Shown one piece after another: positions 23,761 through 32,372 of a DNA stretch of 32,893 nt (position 1 is its first letter; the number at the start of each line of letters is the position of its first letter). The DNA lies in assembly GCA_024709165.1 (NCBI GenBank), contig JANJXF010000114.1:1-32893 (forward strand), given 5' to 3'. The notes below the pieces were generated by a model. That model ran no database searches. It was not told the origin of the DNA and worked only from the letters and a program-made list of their open reading frames with translations. Source of the DNA: Thiobacillus sp. (GTDB lineage Bacteria; Pseudomonadota; Gammaproteobacteria; Burkholderiales; Thiobacillaceae). A program made the position numbers and the translations under genes.

Positions 23761-23908
23761 CCCGCCAAACTGGCGTCAACTATAGCACGACCTCCCCGTG
23801 ATCTGGCGCGGCGCGTTGTCGCGAAGGACTACTTCCAAATAGATGCCGGCACCCCACCCATCGCCAGCGTCGCAATTTTTGTTCTTATATAACACATAGT
23901 TAAACATC

Positions 23909-23933
23909 TACCCCCACTACCTCCTTGGAGGTA
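23909..23933 (+). promoter_or_regulatory. NarL/NarP-type 7-2-7 site upstream of narK1
   Basis: TACCTCC (23918-23924), TT, GGAGGTA (23927-23933) is a perfect 7-2-7 inverted repeat of heptamers that match TACYNMT at six of seven positions. An extra heptamer TACCCCC sits just upstream at 23909-23915, and TACTTCC lies at 23830-23836. With narXL in the same window, binding by phosphorylated NarL is the natural reading. Confidence 0.6.
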
Positions 23934-23986
23934 TGGCGGGACCTTTACTCCCTGCATCGACCCCTTTTCAACCGTGCTCGCGCGCA

Positions 23987-23992
23987 TAGAAT
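23987..23992 (+). promoter_or_regulatory. Possible -10 box of narK1
   Basis: TAGAAT matches TATAAT at five of six positions. A start near 23999 would put the 7-2-7 NarL site centre near -73.5, close to the position of NarL/NarP sites in the E. coli nirB and nrfA promoters. No good FNR box lies at -41.5; only a degenerate TTCAA half-site is visible. Confidence 0.4.
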
Positions 23993-24005
23993 CAGCACCG
24001 CTATT

Positions 24006-24021
24006 CGGATAATCGTATCCG
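24006..24021 (+). promoter_or_regulatory. Small hairpin in the narK1 leader
   Basis: CGGATA and TATCCG are perfect inverted arms around ATCG, ending nine bases before the GGGAG ribosome site of narK1. It could modulate translation or message stability; it is short and may be chance. Confidence 0.3.
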
Positions 24022-24043
24022 GAAACCTTCGGGAGTCCTGATC

Positions 24044-25297
24044 ATGGCGACGCAGACGCACAAGCAAATGTCCGTGCTGACGATGAGCACCCTCGCCTTC
24101 ACCACGTGTTTCGCGGTGTGGGTGATGTTCTCCATCATCGGCATTCCGATCAAGGCCAATCTCGGTCTCAACGAGACGCAGTTCGGCCTGCTCGCCGCCA
24201 CCCCCATCCTCACTGGATCGCTGATCCGCCTGCCGCTGGGCATGCTGACCGACAAGTATGGCGGCCGCATCGTTTTCTTCGTGCTGATGCTGTGCGTCAT
24301 CGCACCCATCTACCTCATCAGCATGGCCACCCAGTACTGGCATTTTCTTCTGCTGGGCCTGTTCGTCGGCGCCGCCGGCGGCGGCTTCTCGGTCGGTATC
24401 GCCTACGTCGCGCGCTGGTTTCCGCCGCGGCGCCAGGGGCTGGCGATGGGCATCTTCGGCGCCGGCAACGCCGGTGCCGCGGTCACCAAGTTTCTTGCCC
24501 CCTCTCTGGTGGTGGCCTACGGCTGGCAGTCGGTGCCGCAGGTCTACGCCATCGGCATGCTGGTGATGGCGGTGCTGTTCTGGATCTTCACCTACACCGA
24601 CACCTCGCACCACGTCCCCTCCCACGTCACCCTGAAGCAGCAGCTCACCGCGCTGAAGGATCCCAAGGTGTGGAAGCTGTGCCAGTACTACTCCATCGTC
24701 TTCGGCGGCTACGTCGCGCTGAGCCTGTGGATGACCAAGTATTACATCACCGAGTACGGCTTCGGCATGCAGACCGCCGCCCTGCTCGCGGCGATCTTCG
24801 TGCTGCCCTCCGGCGTGATCCGCGCGATGGGCGGCTGGCTGTCCGACCGCTTCGGCGCCCACAAGATCACCTGGTGGGTGATGTGGATATCGTGGATATG
24901 CCTGTTCCTGCTGTCCTATCCGCAGACCGAGATGGTGATCCAGACCACCAAGGGCACGATGTCGCTGCACCTGGGCCTCAACGTATGGGTGTTCACCGCG
25001 CTGCTGTTCGTCCTCGGCATCGCCTGGGGCTTCGGCAAGGCGAGCGTGTTCAAGTACATCTCCGACCAGTACCCGACCAACATCGGCGTCATCTCCGGCA
25101 TCGTCGGCCTGATCGGCGGTCTCGGCGGTTTCATCCTGCCGATCCTGTTCGGCGCCATCGTCGACCTCACCGGCATCAACAGCGGCATCTTCATGCTGAT
25201 GTACGGCGTGACCTGGGTTTCGCTGATCTGGATGTACGTGACCGAAGTGCGCGCGACCCCCATGATCAAGACCGCCGCCATCGACACGCTCGAATAA
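24044..25297 (+). CDS. narK1: Nitrate transporter NarK1 (MFS, nitrate/proton symporter type)
   Basis: A 417-residue, 12-TM major facilitator protein of the nitrate/nitrite porter family. It has the nitrate-binding Arg in TM2 (LIRLPLGMLTDKYGG), the signature GIFGAGNAGAAVTKF in TM5, and GIVGLIGGLGGFILP in the second half. The length and sequence type fit NarK1, thought to import nitrate with protons to start respiration before nitrite accumulates. GGGAG precedes the ATG at 24044. It is the first gene of the nar operon, 34 bp before narK2. Confidence 0.92.
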   Translation: MATQTHKQMSVLTMSTLAFTTCFAVWVMFSIIGIPIKANLGLNETQFGLLAATPILTGSLIRLPLGMLTDKYGGRIVFFVLMLCVIAPIYLISMATQYWHFLLLGLFVGAAGGGFSVGIAYVARWFPPRRQGLAMGIFGAGNAGAAVTKFLAPSLVVAYGWQSVPQVYAIGMLVMAVLFWIFTYTDTSHHVPSHVTLKQQLTALKDPKVWKLCQYYSIVFGGYVALSLWMTKYYITEYGFGMQTAALLAAIFVLPSGVIRAMGGWLSDRFGAHKITWWVMWISWICLFLLSYPQTEMVIQTTKGTMSLHLGLNVWVFTALLFVLGIAWGFGKASVFKYISDQYPTNIGVISGIVGLIGGLGGFILPILFGAIVDLTGINSGIFMLMYGVTWVSLIWMYVTEVRATPMIKTAAIDTLE

Positions 25298-25331
25298 GCC
25301 TTACAACACGACCCGCTCTAGGAGAACCTCA

Positions 25332-26945
25332 ATGTCCGCGAACATCAAGGACTGGAACCCGGAAGACAATGGCTTCTGGGAATCGACCGGCAAGAAGATC
25401 GCCAACCGCAACCTGTGGATCTCGATCCCCAGCCTGCTGCTCGGCTTCGCCATCTGGATGATGTGGGGCATCATCACCGTGCAGATGCTGAACCTGGGCT
25501 TTCCCTTCACCAAGGAAGACATGTTTAGCCTGACCGCCATCGCCGGTCTTTCCGGTGCGACCTTGCGCATTCCCTCCTCTTTCTTCATCCGCATCGCCGG
25601 CGGCCGCAACGCCATCTTCCTGACCACGGCGCTCTTGATGATCCCGGCTTTCGGCACCGGCCTCGCATTGCAGGACAAGGACACGCCACTGTGGGTGTTC
25701 CAGTTGCTGGCGCTGCTTTCGGGCATCGGCGGCGGCAACTTCGCCTGTTCGATGTCCAACATCAGCAGTTTCTTCCCCAAGCGCCTGCAGGGCACCGCGC
25801 TCGGCCTGAACGCCGGCCTCGGCAACTTCGGCGTGACCACCATGCAGATCCTGATCCCGCTGGTGATGACCGCGGGCATCTTCGGTGCCTTCGCCGGCGG
25901 CTCGATGGAACTGATGAAAGACTCGGGTTGGATTCTCGGCAAGATCGTCGCCGGCACGCCGACCTTTGTCCAGAATGCCGGCTTCGTCTGGATGCTGGCG
26001 CTGATTCCGCTGGCTTTCCTTGGCTTCTTCGGCATGAACAACCTGCTGCCCATCTCGCCGGGCATCGGTTCGACCGTCAGCGCCTTCATCAAGATCCTGT
26101 GGTTGTATGGCCTCGCCTGCGCAACCGCCGGCGTCGGTCTTTACCTCTATCTGCCCCCCGCCTCGGGCGGTCTGGGCCTGCTGAACATGTGGGTGGCGCT
26201 GCCGCTCATCATCGTGGCCACCCTGCTGGTCATGAAGCTCGCTGCCTTCGGCGACATGAAGGCCAACATCAGCAAGCAGTTCGCCATCTTCGGCAACAAG
26301 CACACCTGGTCGATGACCGCGCTCTATCTGGTCACCTTCGGTTCGTTCATCGGTTTTGCCGCCGCCGTGCCGCTCGCGATCACCGTCATCTTCGGCGATC
26401 AGCACCTCTTCGACGCCGCGAGCAACACCTGGACGCACGTCAAGAACCCGAACGCCCCCTCGGCCCTGACTTATGCCTGGATCGGCCCATTCGTCGGCGC
26501 GCTGGTGCGCCCCATCGGTGGCTGGATCTCCGACAAGGTGGGCGGCTCGATCGTCACCCAGGTGATTTCCGCAATCATGGTCGGCGCCTCGATCTACGCC
26601 GGTTACATCATGACGCAGGCATACCATTCCGCCACCCCGGAAACCTACTTCACGCAGTTCATGCTCACCTTCGTTCTGGTGTTCGCCGCCTCCGGCATCG
26701 GCAACGGTTCCACCTTCCGCTCCGTGGGCTATATCTTCGACCGCACCCAGGCCGGCCCCGTGCTCGGCTGGACTTCGGCGGTCGCCGCCTACGGTTCGTT
26801 CATCGCCCCGGTGGTGATCGGCGGCCAGTTGAAGGCGGGCACCCCGGAAAACGCCATGTACGGCTTCGCGGTCTTCTACGCCGCGTGCCTGTTGCTGAAC
26901 TGGTGGTTCTACCTGCGCAAGAACGCCTATGTGAAGAACCCCTGA
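25332..26945 (+). CDS. narK2: Nitrate/nitrite antiporter NarK2
   Basis: A 537-residue major facilitator protein, longer than NarK1 and of the NarK2/E. coli NarK type. Nitrate-site Arg residues lie in GATLRIPSSFFIRIAGG (TM2) and in the equivalent TM8 segment VGALVRPIGGWISDKVGG. Family signatures are GLNAGLGNFGVTTMQ and ASGIGNGSTFRSVGYIF. It exchanges external nitrate for internal nitrite, relieving nitrite build-up from NarGHI. AGGAGA precedes the ATG. It is unfused, so narK1 and narK2 are separate genes here rather than the single fused NarK1K2 polypeptide found in some denitrifiers such as Paracoccus. Confidence 0.93.
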   Translation: MSANIKDWNPEDNGFWESTGKKIANRNLWISIPSLLLGFAIWMMWGIITVQMLNLGFPFTKEDMFSLTAIAGLSGATLRIPSSFFIRIAGGRNAIFLTTALLMIPAFGTGLALQDKDTPLWVFQLLALLSGIGGGNFACSMSNISSFFPKRLQGTALGLNAGLGNFGVTTMQILIPLVMTAGIFGAFAGGSMELMKDSGWILGKIVAGTPTFVQNAGFVWMLALIPLAFLGFFGMNNLLPISPGIGSTVSAFIKILWLYGLACATAGVGLYLYLPPASGGLGLLNMWVALPLIIVATLLVMKLAAFGDMKANISKQFAIFGNKHTWSMTALYLVTFGSFIGFAAAVPLAITVIFGDQHLFDAASNTWTHVKNPNAPSALTYAWIGPFVGALVRPIGGWISDKVGGSIVTQVISAIMVGASIYAGYIMTQAYHSATPETYFTQFMLTFVLVFAASGIGNGSTFRSVGYIFDRTQAGPVLGWTSAVAAYGSFIAPVVIGGQLKAGTPENAMYGFAVFYAACLLLNWWFYLRKNAYVKNP

Positions 26946-26957
26946 TGCGCTGATACC

Positions 26958-26988
26958 GGAAACCGGCACGGCAGGCACGGCCGGTTCC
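26958..26988 (+). repeat. Imperfect stem-loop between narK2 and narG
   Basis: GGAAACCGGC (26958-26967) and GGCCGGTTCC (26979-26988) form a stem with one bulged base and an 11-base loop. No T-run follows. Placed between transporter and reductase genes, it may set different message stabilities for the two parts of the operon. Confidence 0.4.
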
Positions 26989-27022
26989 TCCCCCTGAATC
27001 CTCGCGACCCAAAGGAGCAACA

Positions 27023-30000
27023 ATGAGTCACTTTCTCGACCGACTGAAATTTTTCCAGAAGAACAAGGAATTCTTCTCCAACAACCACGGCGTCGTCACC
27101 AACGAGGACCGCGACTGGGAAGACGCCTACCGTCACCGCTGGCAGCACGACAAGATCGTGCGTTCCACGCACGGCGTGAACTGTACCGGCGGCTGCTCCT
27201 GGAAGATTTTCGTCAAGAACGGCCTGGTGTCGTTCGAGATGCAGCAGACCGATTACCCGCGCACCCGCGCCGACCTGCCCGACCACGAGCCGCGTGGCTG
27301 CCAGCGCGGCGCCAGCTTCTCGTGGTACCTGTACAGCCCGCAGCGCATCAAGCATCCGCTGATCCGCGGCCGGCTGCTCGACCTGTATCGTGCCGAGCGC
27401 AAATCCGGCAAGGATCCGGTGGAAGCGTGGGCCGCGATCCAGGCCGACCCCACCAAGCGCGCCAAGTACGTGCACGTACGCGGCCTCGGCGGCTTCGTGC
27501 GCAGCAACTGGGAAGAGGCGAAGGAAATCATCGCCGCGGCCAACGTCTACACCATCAAGAAATACGGCCCGGACCGCATCTTCGGCTTCTCGCCGATTCC
27601 CGCCATGTCGCAGATTTCCTACGCGGCCGGCGCGCGCTACCTGTCGCTGATCGGCGGTGCCTGCGGTTCCTTCTATGACTGGTACTGCGACCTTCCGGCC
27701 GCGTCCCCCCAGACCTGGGGTGAACAGACCGACGTGCCCGAATCGGCCGACTGGTACAACTCCACCTACATCATCGTGTGCGGCTCCAGCCTGCCGACCA
27801 CCCGTACGCCGGACGCCCACTTTGTCTCCGAGGTGCGTTACAAGGGCGCCAAGGTCATTTCCATGGCCCCGGACTACGCCGAATTCTGCAAGGCGTCCGA
27901 TCTGTGGATGCCCGTCGGCCCCGGCACCGACGCCGCGGCCTTCCTCTCGATGGGCCACGTCGTGCTGAAGGAATTCTTCATCGACAACCAGGACCCCTAC
28001 TTCACCGAATACGCGCGCAAGTACACCGACCTGCCGATCCAGGTCATGCTGCGCAAGCACGGCGAAGGCTACGTGTCCGACCGCTGCCTGCGCGCGTCCG
28101 ATTTCGCCAACAACCTCGGCGAAACCAACAACCCCGAATGGAAGACCATCGTCTACGACGCGAAGAGCAAGTCGTTCATCGCGCCGAACGGCTCCATCGG
28201 TTTCCGCTGGGGTGAGGAAGGCAAGTGGAACCTGCTGCCGAAGAACGCCGCCACCCAGCAGGAAATCGAAGCCGAGCTGTCGTGCATCGACAGCAGGGAT
28301 GAAGTCGTCTCCGTCGGCTTCCCGCACTTCGTCGAAGGCGAAGGCGAACTGCTCTACCGCAACGTGCCGGTGCGCCGCATAAAGCTGGCGAGCGGCGAAG
28401 AAGTGCTGGTCGCTTCGGTGTTCGACATGCAGGTTGCGCAGTACGGCGTCGACCGCGGTCTGGGCGGCGGCAATGTGGCAAAGAGCTACGCCGACGCCAA
28501 CGTCGCCTATACTCCGGCCTGGGGTTCGAAGCAGACTGGCGTGAAAGCCGCCGATCTCGAGCGCACCGCGCGCGAATTCGCCTACAACGCCTCGAAGACC
28601 AAGGGCAAGTCCATGGTCATCATGGGTGCGGCGATCAACCACTGGTACCACAACGATCTGGCCTACCGCAGCGTGATGAACCTGCTGCATCTGTGCGGTT
28701 GCGTCGGCCAGTCCGGCGGCGGCTGGGCGCACTACGTGGGCCAGGAAAAACTGCGTCCGCAGGCCGGCTGGGCGCCGATCGCCTTCGGTCTGGACTGGCA
28801 GCGCCCGCCGCGCCACATGAACTCGACCTCCTACTGGTACTTCCACACCGACCAGTGGCGCTACGAAACCCTGAAAGGTGACGACCTCACCTCGCCCGCC
28901 GGCCGCGGCAAGAACAAGGGCTATTCGCTCGCCGACTACAACGTCGCCGCCGTGCGCATGGGCTGGCTGCCGTGCGCGCCGCACTGGAACGCCAACCCGC
29001 TCGACCTGGTCACGGAGGCCGAGAAGGCCGGTGCCACCGACGAAGCCGGCGTCGCCAAACACGTCGTCGGCAAGCTGAAAGACGGCTCGCTCGACGTCGC
29101 CTTTGCCGACCCGGACAACCCGGTCAACTGGCCGCGCAACCTGTTCGTGTGGCGCGCCAACCTGATCGGCACCTCGGCCAAGGGTCACGAGTACTTCCTC
29201 AAACACCTGCTCGGCGCGCAGAACGGCGTGCTGAAGGAGTCGGGCGATGGCCGCGACAACAAGCTCATCAAATGGGTCGAGGAAGCTCCGGTGGGCAAGC
29301 TGGACCTGATGGTGGACATCAACTTCCGCCTCAACTCCACCGGTGCGTATTCCGACATCATCCTGCCGACCGCAACCTGGTATGAGAAGAACGACCTCAA
29401 CACCACCGACATGCACCCGTTCATCCATCCGCTGTCGGAAGCGGTGAGCCCGGGCTGGGAGTCGAAGTCCGACTGGCAGATCTTCAAGAACATCGCGCAG
29501 GCCTTCTCCACGCTCGCCGCGAAACACCTGGGCACGCGCAAGGATCTGGTGGCCCTGCCGATGCAGCACGATTCTCCGTTCGAGATGGCGCAGCCTTTCG
29601 GCGAGGTCAAGGACTGGAAGAAGGGCGAATGCGATCCGGTTCCGGGCAAGACGATGCCGCTCCTGAAGGTCATCGAGCGCAACTACGCCGACATCTACCG
29701 GAAGTACATCGCCATCGGCCCGCTCATGGTCAAGCTCGGCAACAACGTCAAGGGTCTCGACTGGAACACCGAGGACGAGTACGAGCAGCTCAAGGTGATG
29801 AACGGTACCGTCAAGGAACCGGGCGTCTCGCAGGGCATGCCCTCGCTCGAGGAAGACATCTTCGTGTGCGACTCGGTGATGCGCATGGCGCCGGAAACCT
29901 GCGGCGAAGTGGCGCACAAGTCGTGGAGCGCGCTGTCGAAGAAGACTGGCATCGACCACCACCACCTGTATTCCGCGCGTCACGAGGACAAGATCACCTT

Positions 30001-30778
30001 CCGCGACATCCAGGTGCAGCCGCGCAAGATCATCACCGCGCCGACCTGGTCCGGCATCGAATCGGAAACCGTCTCGTACACCTCGTGCTACACCAACATC
30101 CACGAGCACATTCCGTTCCGCACCCTGACCGGCCGCGCCCACTTCTATCAGGATCACGAGTGGTTCCTCGACTTCGGCGAGGGTTTCTGCGTGCACAAGC
30201 CGCCACAGGACATGAAGTCGTTCAGCAAGCTCGCGGCCAAGGTCATGGAAGGCAAGCACATCAAGCTGCAGTGGATCACGCCGCACTCCAAGTGGGGCAT
30301 TCACTCCAGCTACCAGGACAACCTGCGCATGCTGACCCTGTTCCGCGGCGGTCCCTACGTGTGGATCTCCGAAATCGACGCCAAGGCGGCCGGCATCGAG
30401 GACAACGACTGGGTGGAAGCGATCAACGCCAACGGCGCGACGGTGGCGCGTGCGGTGGTCTCGCAGCGCGTATCGAAGGGCATGGCGTTGATGTATCACG
30501 CCCAGGAGAAGATCGTGAACGTGCCCGGTTCGAACACCACCGGCAAGCGTGGCGGCATCCTCAACTCGGTGACCCGCGTGGTGGTCAAGCCGACCAACAT
30601 GGTCGGCGGCTACGTGCAACTGGCGTACAGCTTCAACTACTACGGCACCGTGGGCAGCAACCGCGACACCGAGGTCATCGTGCGCAAGGTTGCCGACAAG
30701 GACATCGACTGGCTGGAACGTCCGCTCACCGCAGAACGCGAAGCGCAGCTCAACCCGCCCGGAATCGGCAAGCGCTGA
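27023..30778 (+). CDS. narG: Respiratory nitrate reductase alpha subunit NarG
   Basis: A 1251-residue catalytic subunit holding Mo-bisMGD and the FS0 4Fe-4S cluster. FS0 ligands are His50, Cys54, Cys58 and Cys93 (HGVNCTGGCSW and GCQRGASFSW). Asp223 in DWYCDLP corresponds to the Mo ligand Asp222 of E. coli NarG. The N-terminus begins SHFLDRLKFFQKN with no export signal cleavage site, as for cytoplasm-facing NarG. Length and sequence match E. coli NarG throughout. AAAGGAG precedes the ATG. It oxidises quinol electrons delivered by NarH/NarI to reduce nitrate to nitrite on the cytoplasmic side. Confidence 0.98.
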   Translation: MSHFLDRLKFFQKNKEFFSNNHGVVTNEDRDWEDAYRHRWQHDKIVRSTHGVNCTGGCSWKIFVKNGLVSFEMQQTDYPRTRADLPDHEPRGCQRGASFSWYLYSPQRIKHPLIRGRLLDLYRAERKSGKDPVEAWAAIQADPTKRAKYVHVRGLGGFVRSNWEEAKEIIAAANVYTIKKYGPDRIFGFSPIPAMSQISYAAGARYLSLIGGACGSFYDWYCDLPAASPQTWGEQTDVPESADWYNSTYIIVCGSSLPTTRTPDAHFVSEVRYKGAKVISMAPDYAEFCKASDLWMPVGPGTDAAAFLSMGHVVLKEFFIDNQDPYFTEYARKYTDLPIQVMLRKHGEGYVSDRCLRASDFANNLGETNNPEWKTIVYDAKSKSFIAPNGSIGFRWGEEGKWNLLPKNAATQQEIEAELSCIDSRDEVVSVGFPHFVEGEGELLYRNVPVRRIKLASGEEVLVASVFDMQVAQYGVDRGLGGGNVAKSYADANVAYTPAWGSKQTGVKAADLERTAREFAYNASKTKGKSMVIMGAAINHWYHNDLAYRSVMNLLHLCGCVGQSGGGWAHYVGQEKLRPQAGWAPIAFGLDWQRPPRHMNSTSYWYFHTDQWRYETLKGDDLTSPAGRGKNKGYSLADYNVAAVRMGWLPCAPHWNANPLDLVTEAEKAGATDEAGVAKHVVGKLKDGSLDVAFADPDNPVNWPRNLFVWRANLIGTSAKGHEYFLKHLLGAQNGVLKESGDGRDNKLIKWVEEAPVGKLDLMVDINFRLNSTGAYSDIILPTATWYEKNDLNTTDMHPFIHPLSEAVSPGWESKSDWQIFKNIAQAFSTLAAKHLGTRKDLVALPMQHDSPFEMAQPFGEVKDWKKGECDPVPGKTMPLLKVIERNYADIYRKYIAIGPLMVKLGNNVKGLDWNTEDEYEQLKVMNGTVKEPGVSQGMPSLEEDIFVCDSVMRMAPETCGEVAHKSWSALSKKTGIDHHHLYSARHEDKITFRDIQVQPRKIITAPTWSGIESETVSYTSCYTNIHEHIPFRTLTGRAHFYQDHEWFLDFGEGFCVHKPPQDMKSFSKLAAKVMEGKHIKLQWITPHSKWGIHSSYQDNLRMLTLFRGGPYVWISEIDAKAAGIEDNDWVEAINANGATVARAVVSQRVSKGMALMYHAQEKIVNVPGSNTTGKRGGILNSVTRVVVKPTNMVGGYVQLAYSFNYYGTVGSNRDTEVIVRKVADKDIDWLERPLTAEREAQLNPPGIGKR

Positions 30779-30812
30779 TCGCCACGTGAACAGGACACAT
30801 TAGGAGAAACTC

Positions 30813-32357
30813 ATGAAAGTACGCGCACAGTTCGCATTCGTCTTCAACATGGACAAATGCATCGGATGCCACACCTGCTCGGTGACGTGCAAGAACACCT
30901 GGACCAACCGCAAGGGCGTCGAGTACGTGTGGTTCAACAACGTCGAATCCAAGCCCGGCATCGGCTACCCCAAGAACTGGGAAGACCAGGAGCGCTGGAA
31001 GGGCGGCTGGGAGCTTCGCGACGGCAAGCTGGAGCTGAAGTCCGGCGGCCGCGCCTCGAAGCTGCTCAACATCTTCGCCAATCCTGACCTGCCGCAGATC
31101 GACGACTACTACGAGCCGTTCACCTACAATTACGCGCGCCTGCAGAACGCCCCCCTGTCGGAAGCGGCGCCGACCGCGCGCCCGTTGTCGATGATCACCG
31201 GCGATCCCATGGAGAAGATCACCTGGGGTCCGAACTGGGAAGACGACCTGGCCGGCGAATTCGCCAAGCGCAGCGTGGACAAGAACCTGGAGAACATCCA
31301 GAAGGACATGCTCGGCCAGTTCGAGAACACCTTCAACATCTATCTGCCACGCATCTGCAACCACTGCATGAACCCTGCCTGCGTCGCGGCCTGCCCCTCG
31401 GGCTCGCTGTACAAGCGCGAGGAAGACGGCATCGTGCTGGTCGATCAGGACAAGTGCCGCGGCTGGCGCTTCTGCCAGAGCGCCTGCCCGTACAAGAAGG
31501 TGTTCTACAACTGGGAATCCGGCAAGGCGGAAAAATGCATCGCTTGCTACCCGCGCGTCGAGTCGGGTATGCCCACGGTGTGTTCTGAATCCTGCGTCGG
31601 CCGCATCCGCTACAACGGCATCATGCTGTACGACGCGGACCGCATCGAGGAACTGGCGAGCACCCCCAACGAGCAGGATCTGTACGAAGCGCACTGCAAG
31701 ATCTTCCTCGACCCCAACGATCCGGCGGTGATCGCCGCGGCTCGTGCGGAAGGCATCAACGAGGACTGGATCATCGCCGCGCAGAAGTCGCCGATCTGGA
31801 AAATGGCGATCGAGTGGAAGATCGCCTTCCCGCTGCACCCCGAATTCCGCACCCTGCCGATGGTGTGGTACGTGCCGCCGCTCTCTCCGGTGCAGTCGCA
31901 GATCGACCAGGGCAACCTGCCGGTCGGCCCCGACGGCGCGATTCCGCTCGCCAGCGCCCTGCGCACCCCGACCAAGTATCTCGCCAACCTGATGACCGCC
32001 GGCAAGGAAGAGCCGATCCGCAACGCGATGAACCGCATGATCGCGATGCGCAGCTACTACCGCACCCTGAACGTCGAGGGCAAGGCCGACACGCGCGCGC
32101 TGGACAGCGTCGGCCTCACCGAGGACCAGGTCAAGGAGATGTACCGCTACCTGGCGCTGGCCGCCTACGAGGACCGCTTCGTCATTCCGACCAGCCACCA
32201 GGAAGAGCGCATGGACGACGCCTACGGCTTCCAGGGCCAGAACGGCTTCACCTTCGGCAACGATTCGTCGCTGGGCATCAGCAAGATCACCCTGTTCCCG
32301 CGCCGCCGCAAGGAGACGCCGGAACCGGCCGAACTCGCCCCGTCCGCGGACAAGTAA
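30813..32357 (+). CDS. narH: Respiratory nitrate reductase beta subunit NarH
   Basis: A 514-residue electron-transfer subunit with four iron-sulfur clusters. Cys motifs are C16-x2-C19-x2-C22-x3-C26, CNHCMNPACVAACP, CRGWRFCQSACP and EKCIACYPRVESGMPTVCSESCVGR. Trp replaces a Cys in CRGW, giving the 3Fe-4S cluster known in this family. TAGGAG precedes the ATG, 34 bp after narG. NarH passes electrons from the haem subunit NarI, encoded beyond the window, to NarG. Confidence 0.98.
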   Translation: MKVRAQFAFVFNMDKCIGCHTCSVTCKNTWTNRKGVEYVWFNNVESKPGIGYPKNWEDQERWKGGWELRDGKLELKSGGRASKLLNIFANPDLPQIDDYYEPFTYNYARLQNAPLSEAAPTARPLSMITGDPMEKITWGPNWEDDLAGEFAKRSVDKNLENIQKDMLGQFENTFNIYLPRICNHCMNPACVAACPSGSLYKREEDGIVLVDQDKCRGWRFCQSACPYKKVFYNWESGKAEKCIACYPRVESGMPTVCSESCVGRIRYNGIMLYDADRIEELASTPNEQDLYEAHCKIFLDPNDPAVIAAARAEGINEDWIIAAQKSPIWKMAIEWKIAFPLHPEFRTLPMVWYVPPLSPVQSQIDQGNLPVGPDGAIPLASALRTPTKYLANLMTAGKEEPIRNAMNRMIAMRSYYRTLNVEGKADTRALDSVGLTEDQVKEMYRYLALAAYEDRFVIPTSHQEERMDDAYGFQGQNGFTFGNDSSLGISKITLFPRRRKETPEPAELAPSADK

Positions 32358-32372
32358 AGGAAAGGACTCATC

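Larger units (their letters stand above)
23440..24043. other. 604-bp non-coding, hairpin-rich region between the cytochrome c gene and narK1
   Basis: No convincing gene is present on either strand. The half near the cytochrome gene is rich in inverted repeats: CCGTCAGC/GCTGACGG (23582-23610), CGGT..CGGGG/CCCCG.ACCG (23615-23643), GGAAG/CTTCC near 23660-23681, and CGGGG/CCCCG near 23505-23524 followed leftward by two T-rich runs (CCGG-T6-CCGG-T7). The half near narK1 is more AT-rich and holds the regulatory sites listed separately. It must contain the promoters of both divergent genes. Confidence 0.6.

Noticed and set aside
23951-23971. FNR box near -41.5 of the predicted narK1 start
   Set aside because: Only one half-site (TTCAA) is acceptable and the best left half requires a five-base spacer.
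26927-30619. A 1230-codon open frame antisense to narG
   Set aside because: It mirrors the third-position GC bias of narG; the translation is low-complexity Val/Gly/Arg/His-rich without family motifs, while the sense frame is unmistakable NarG.
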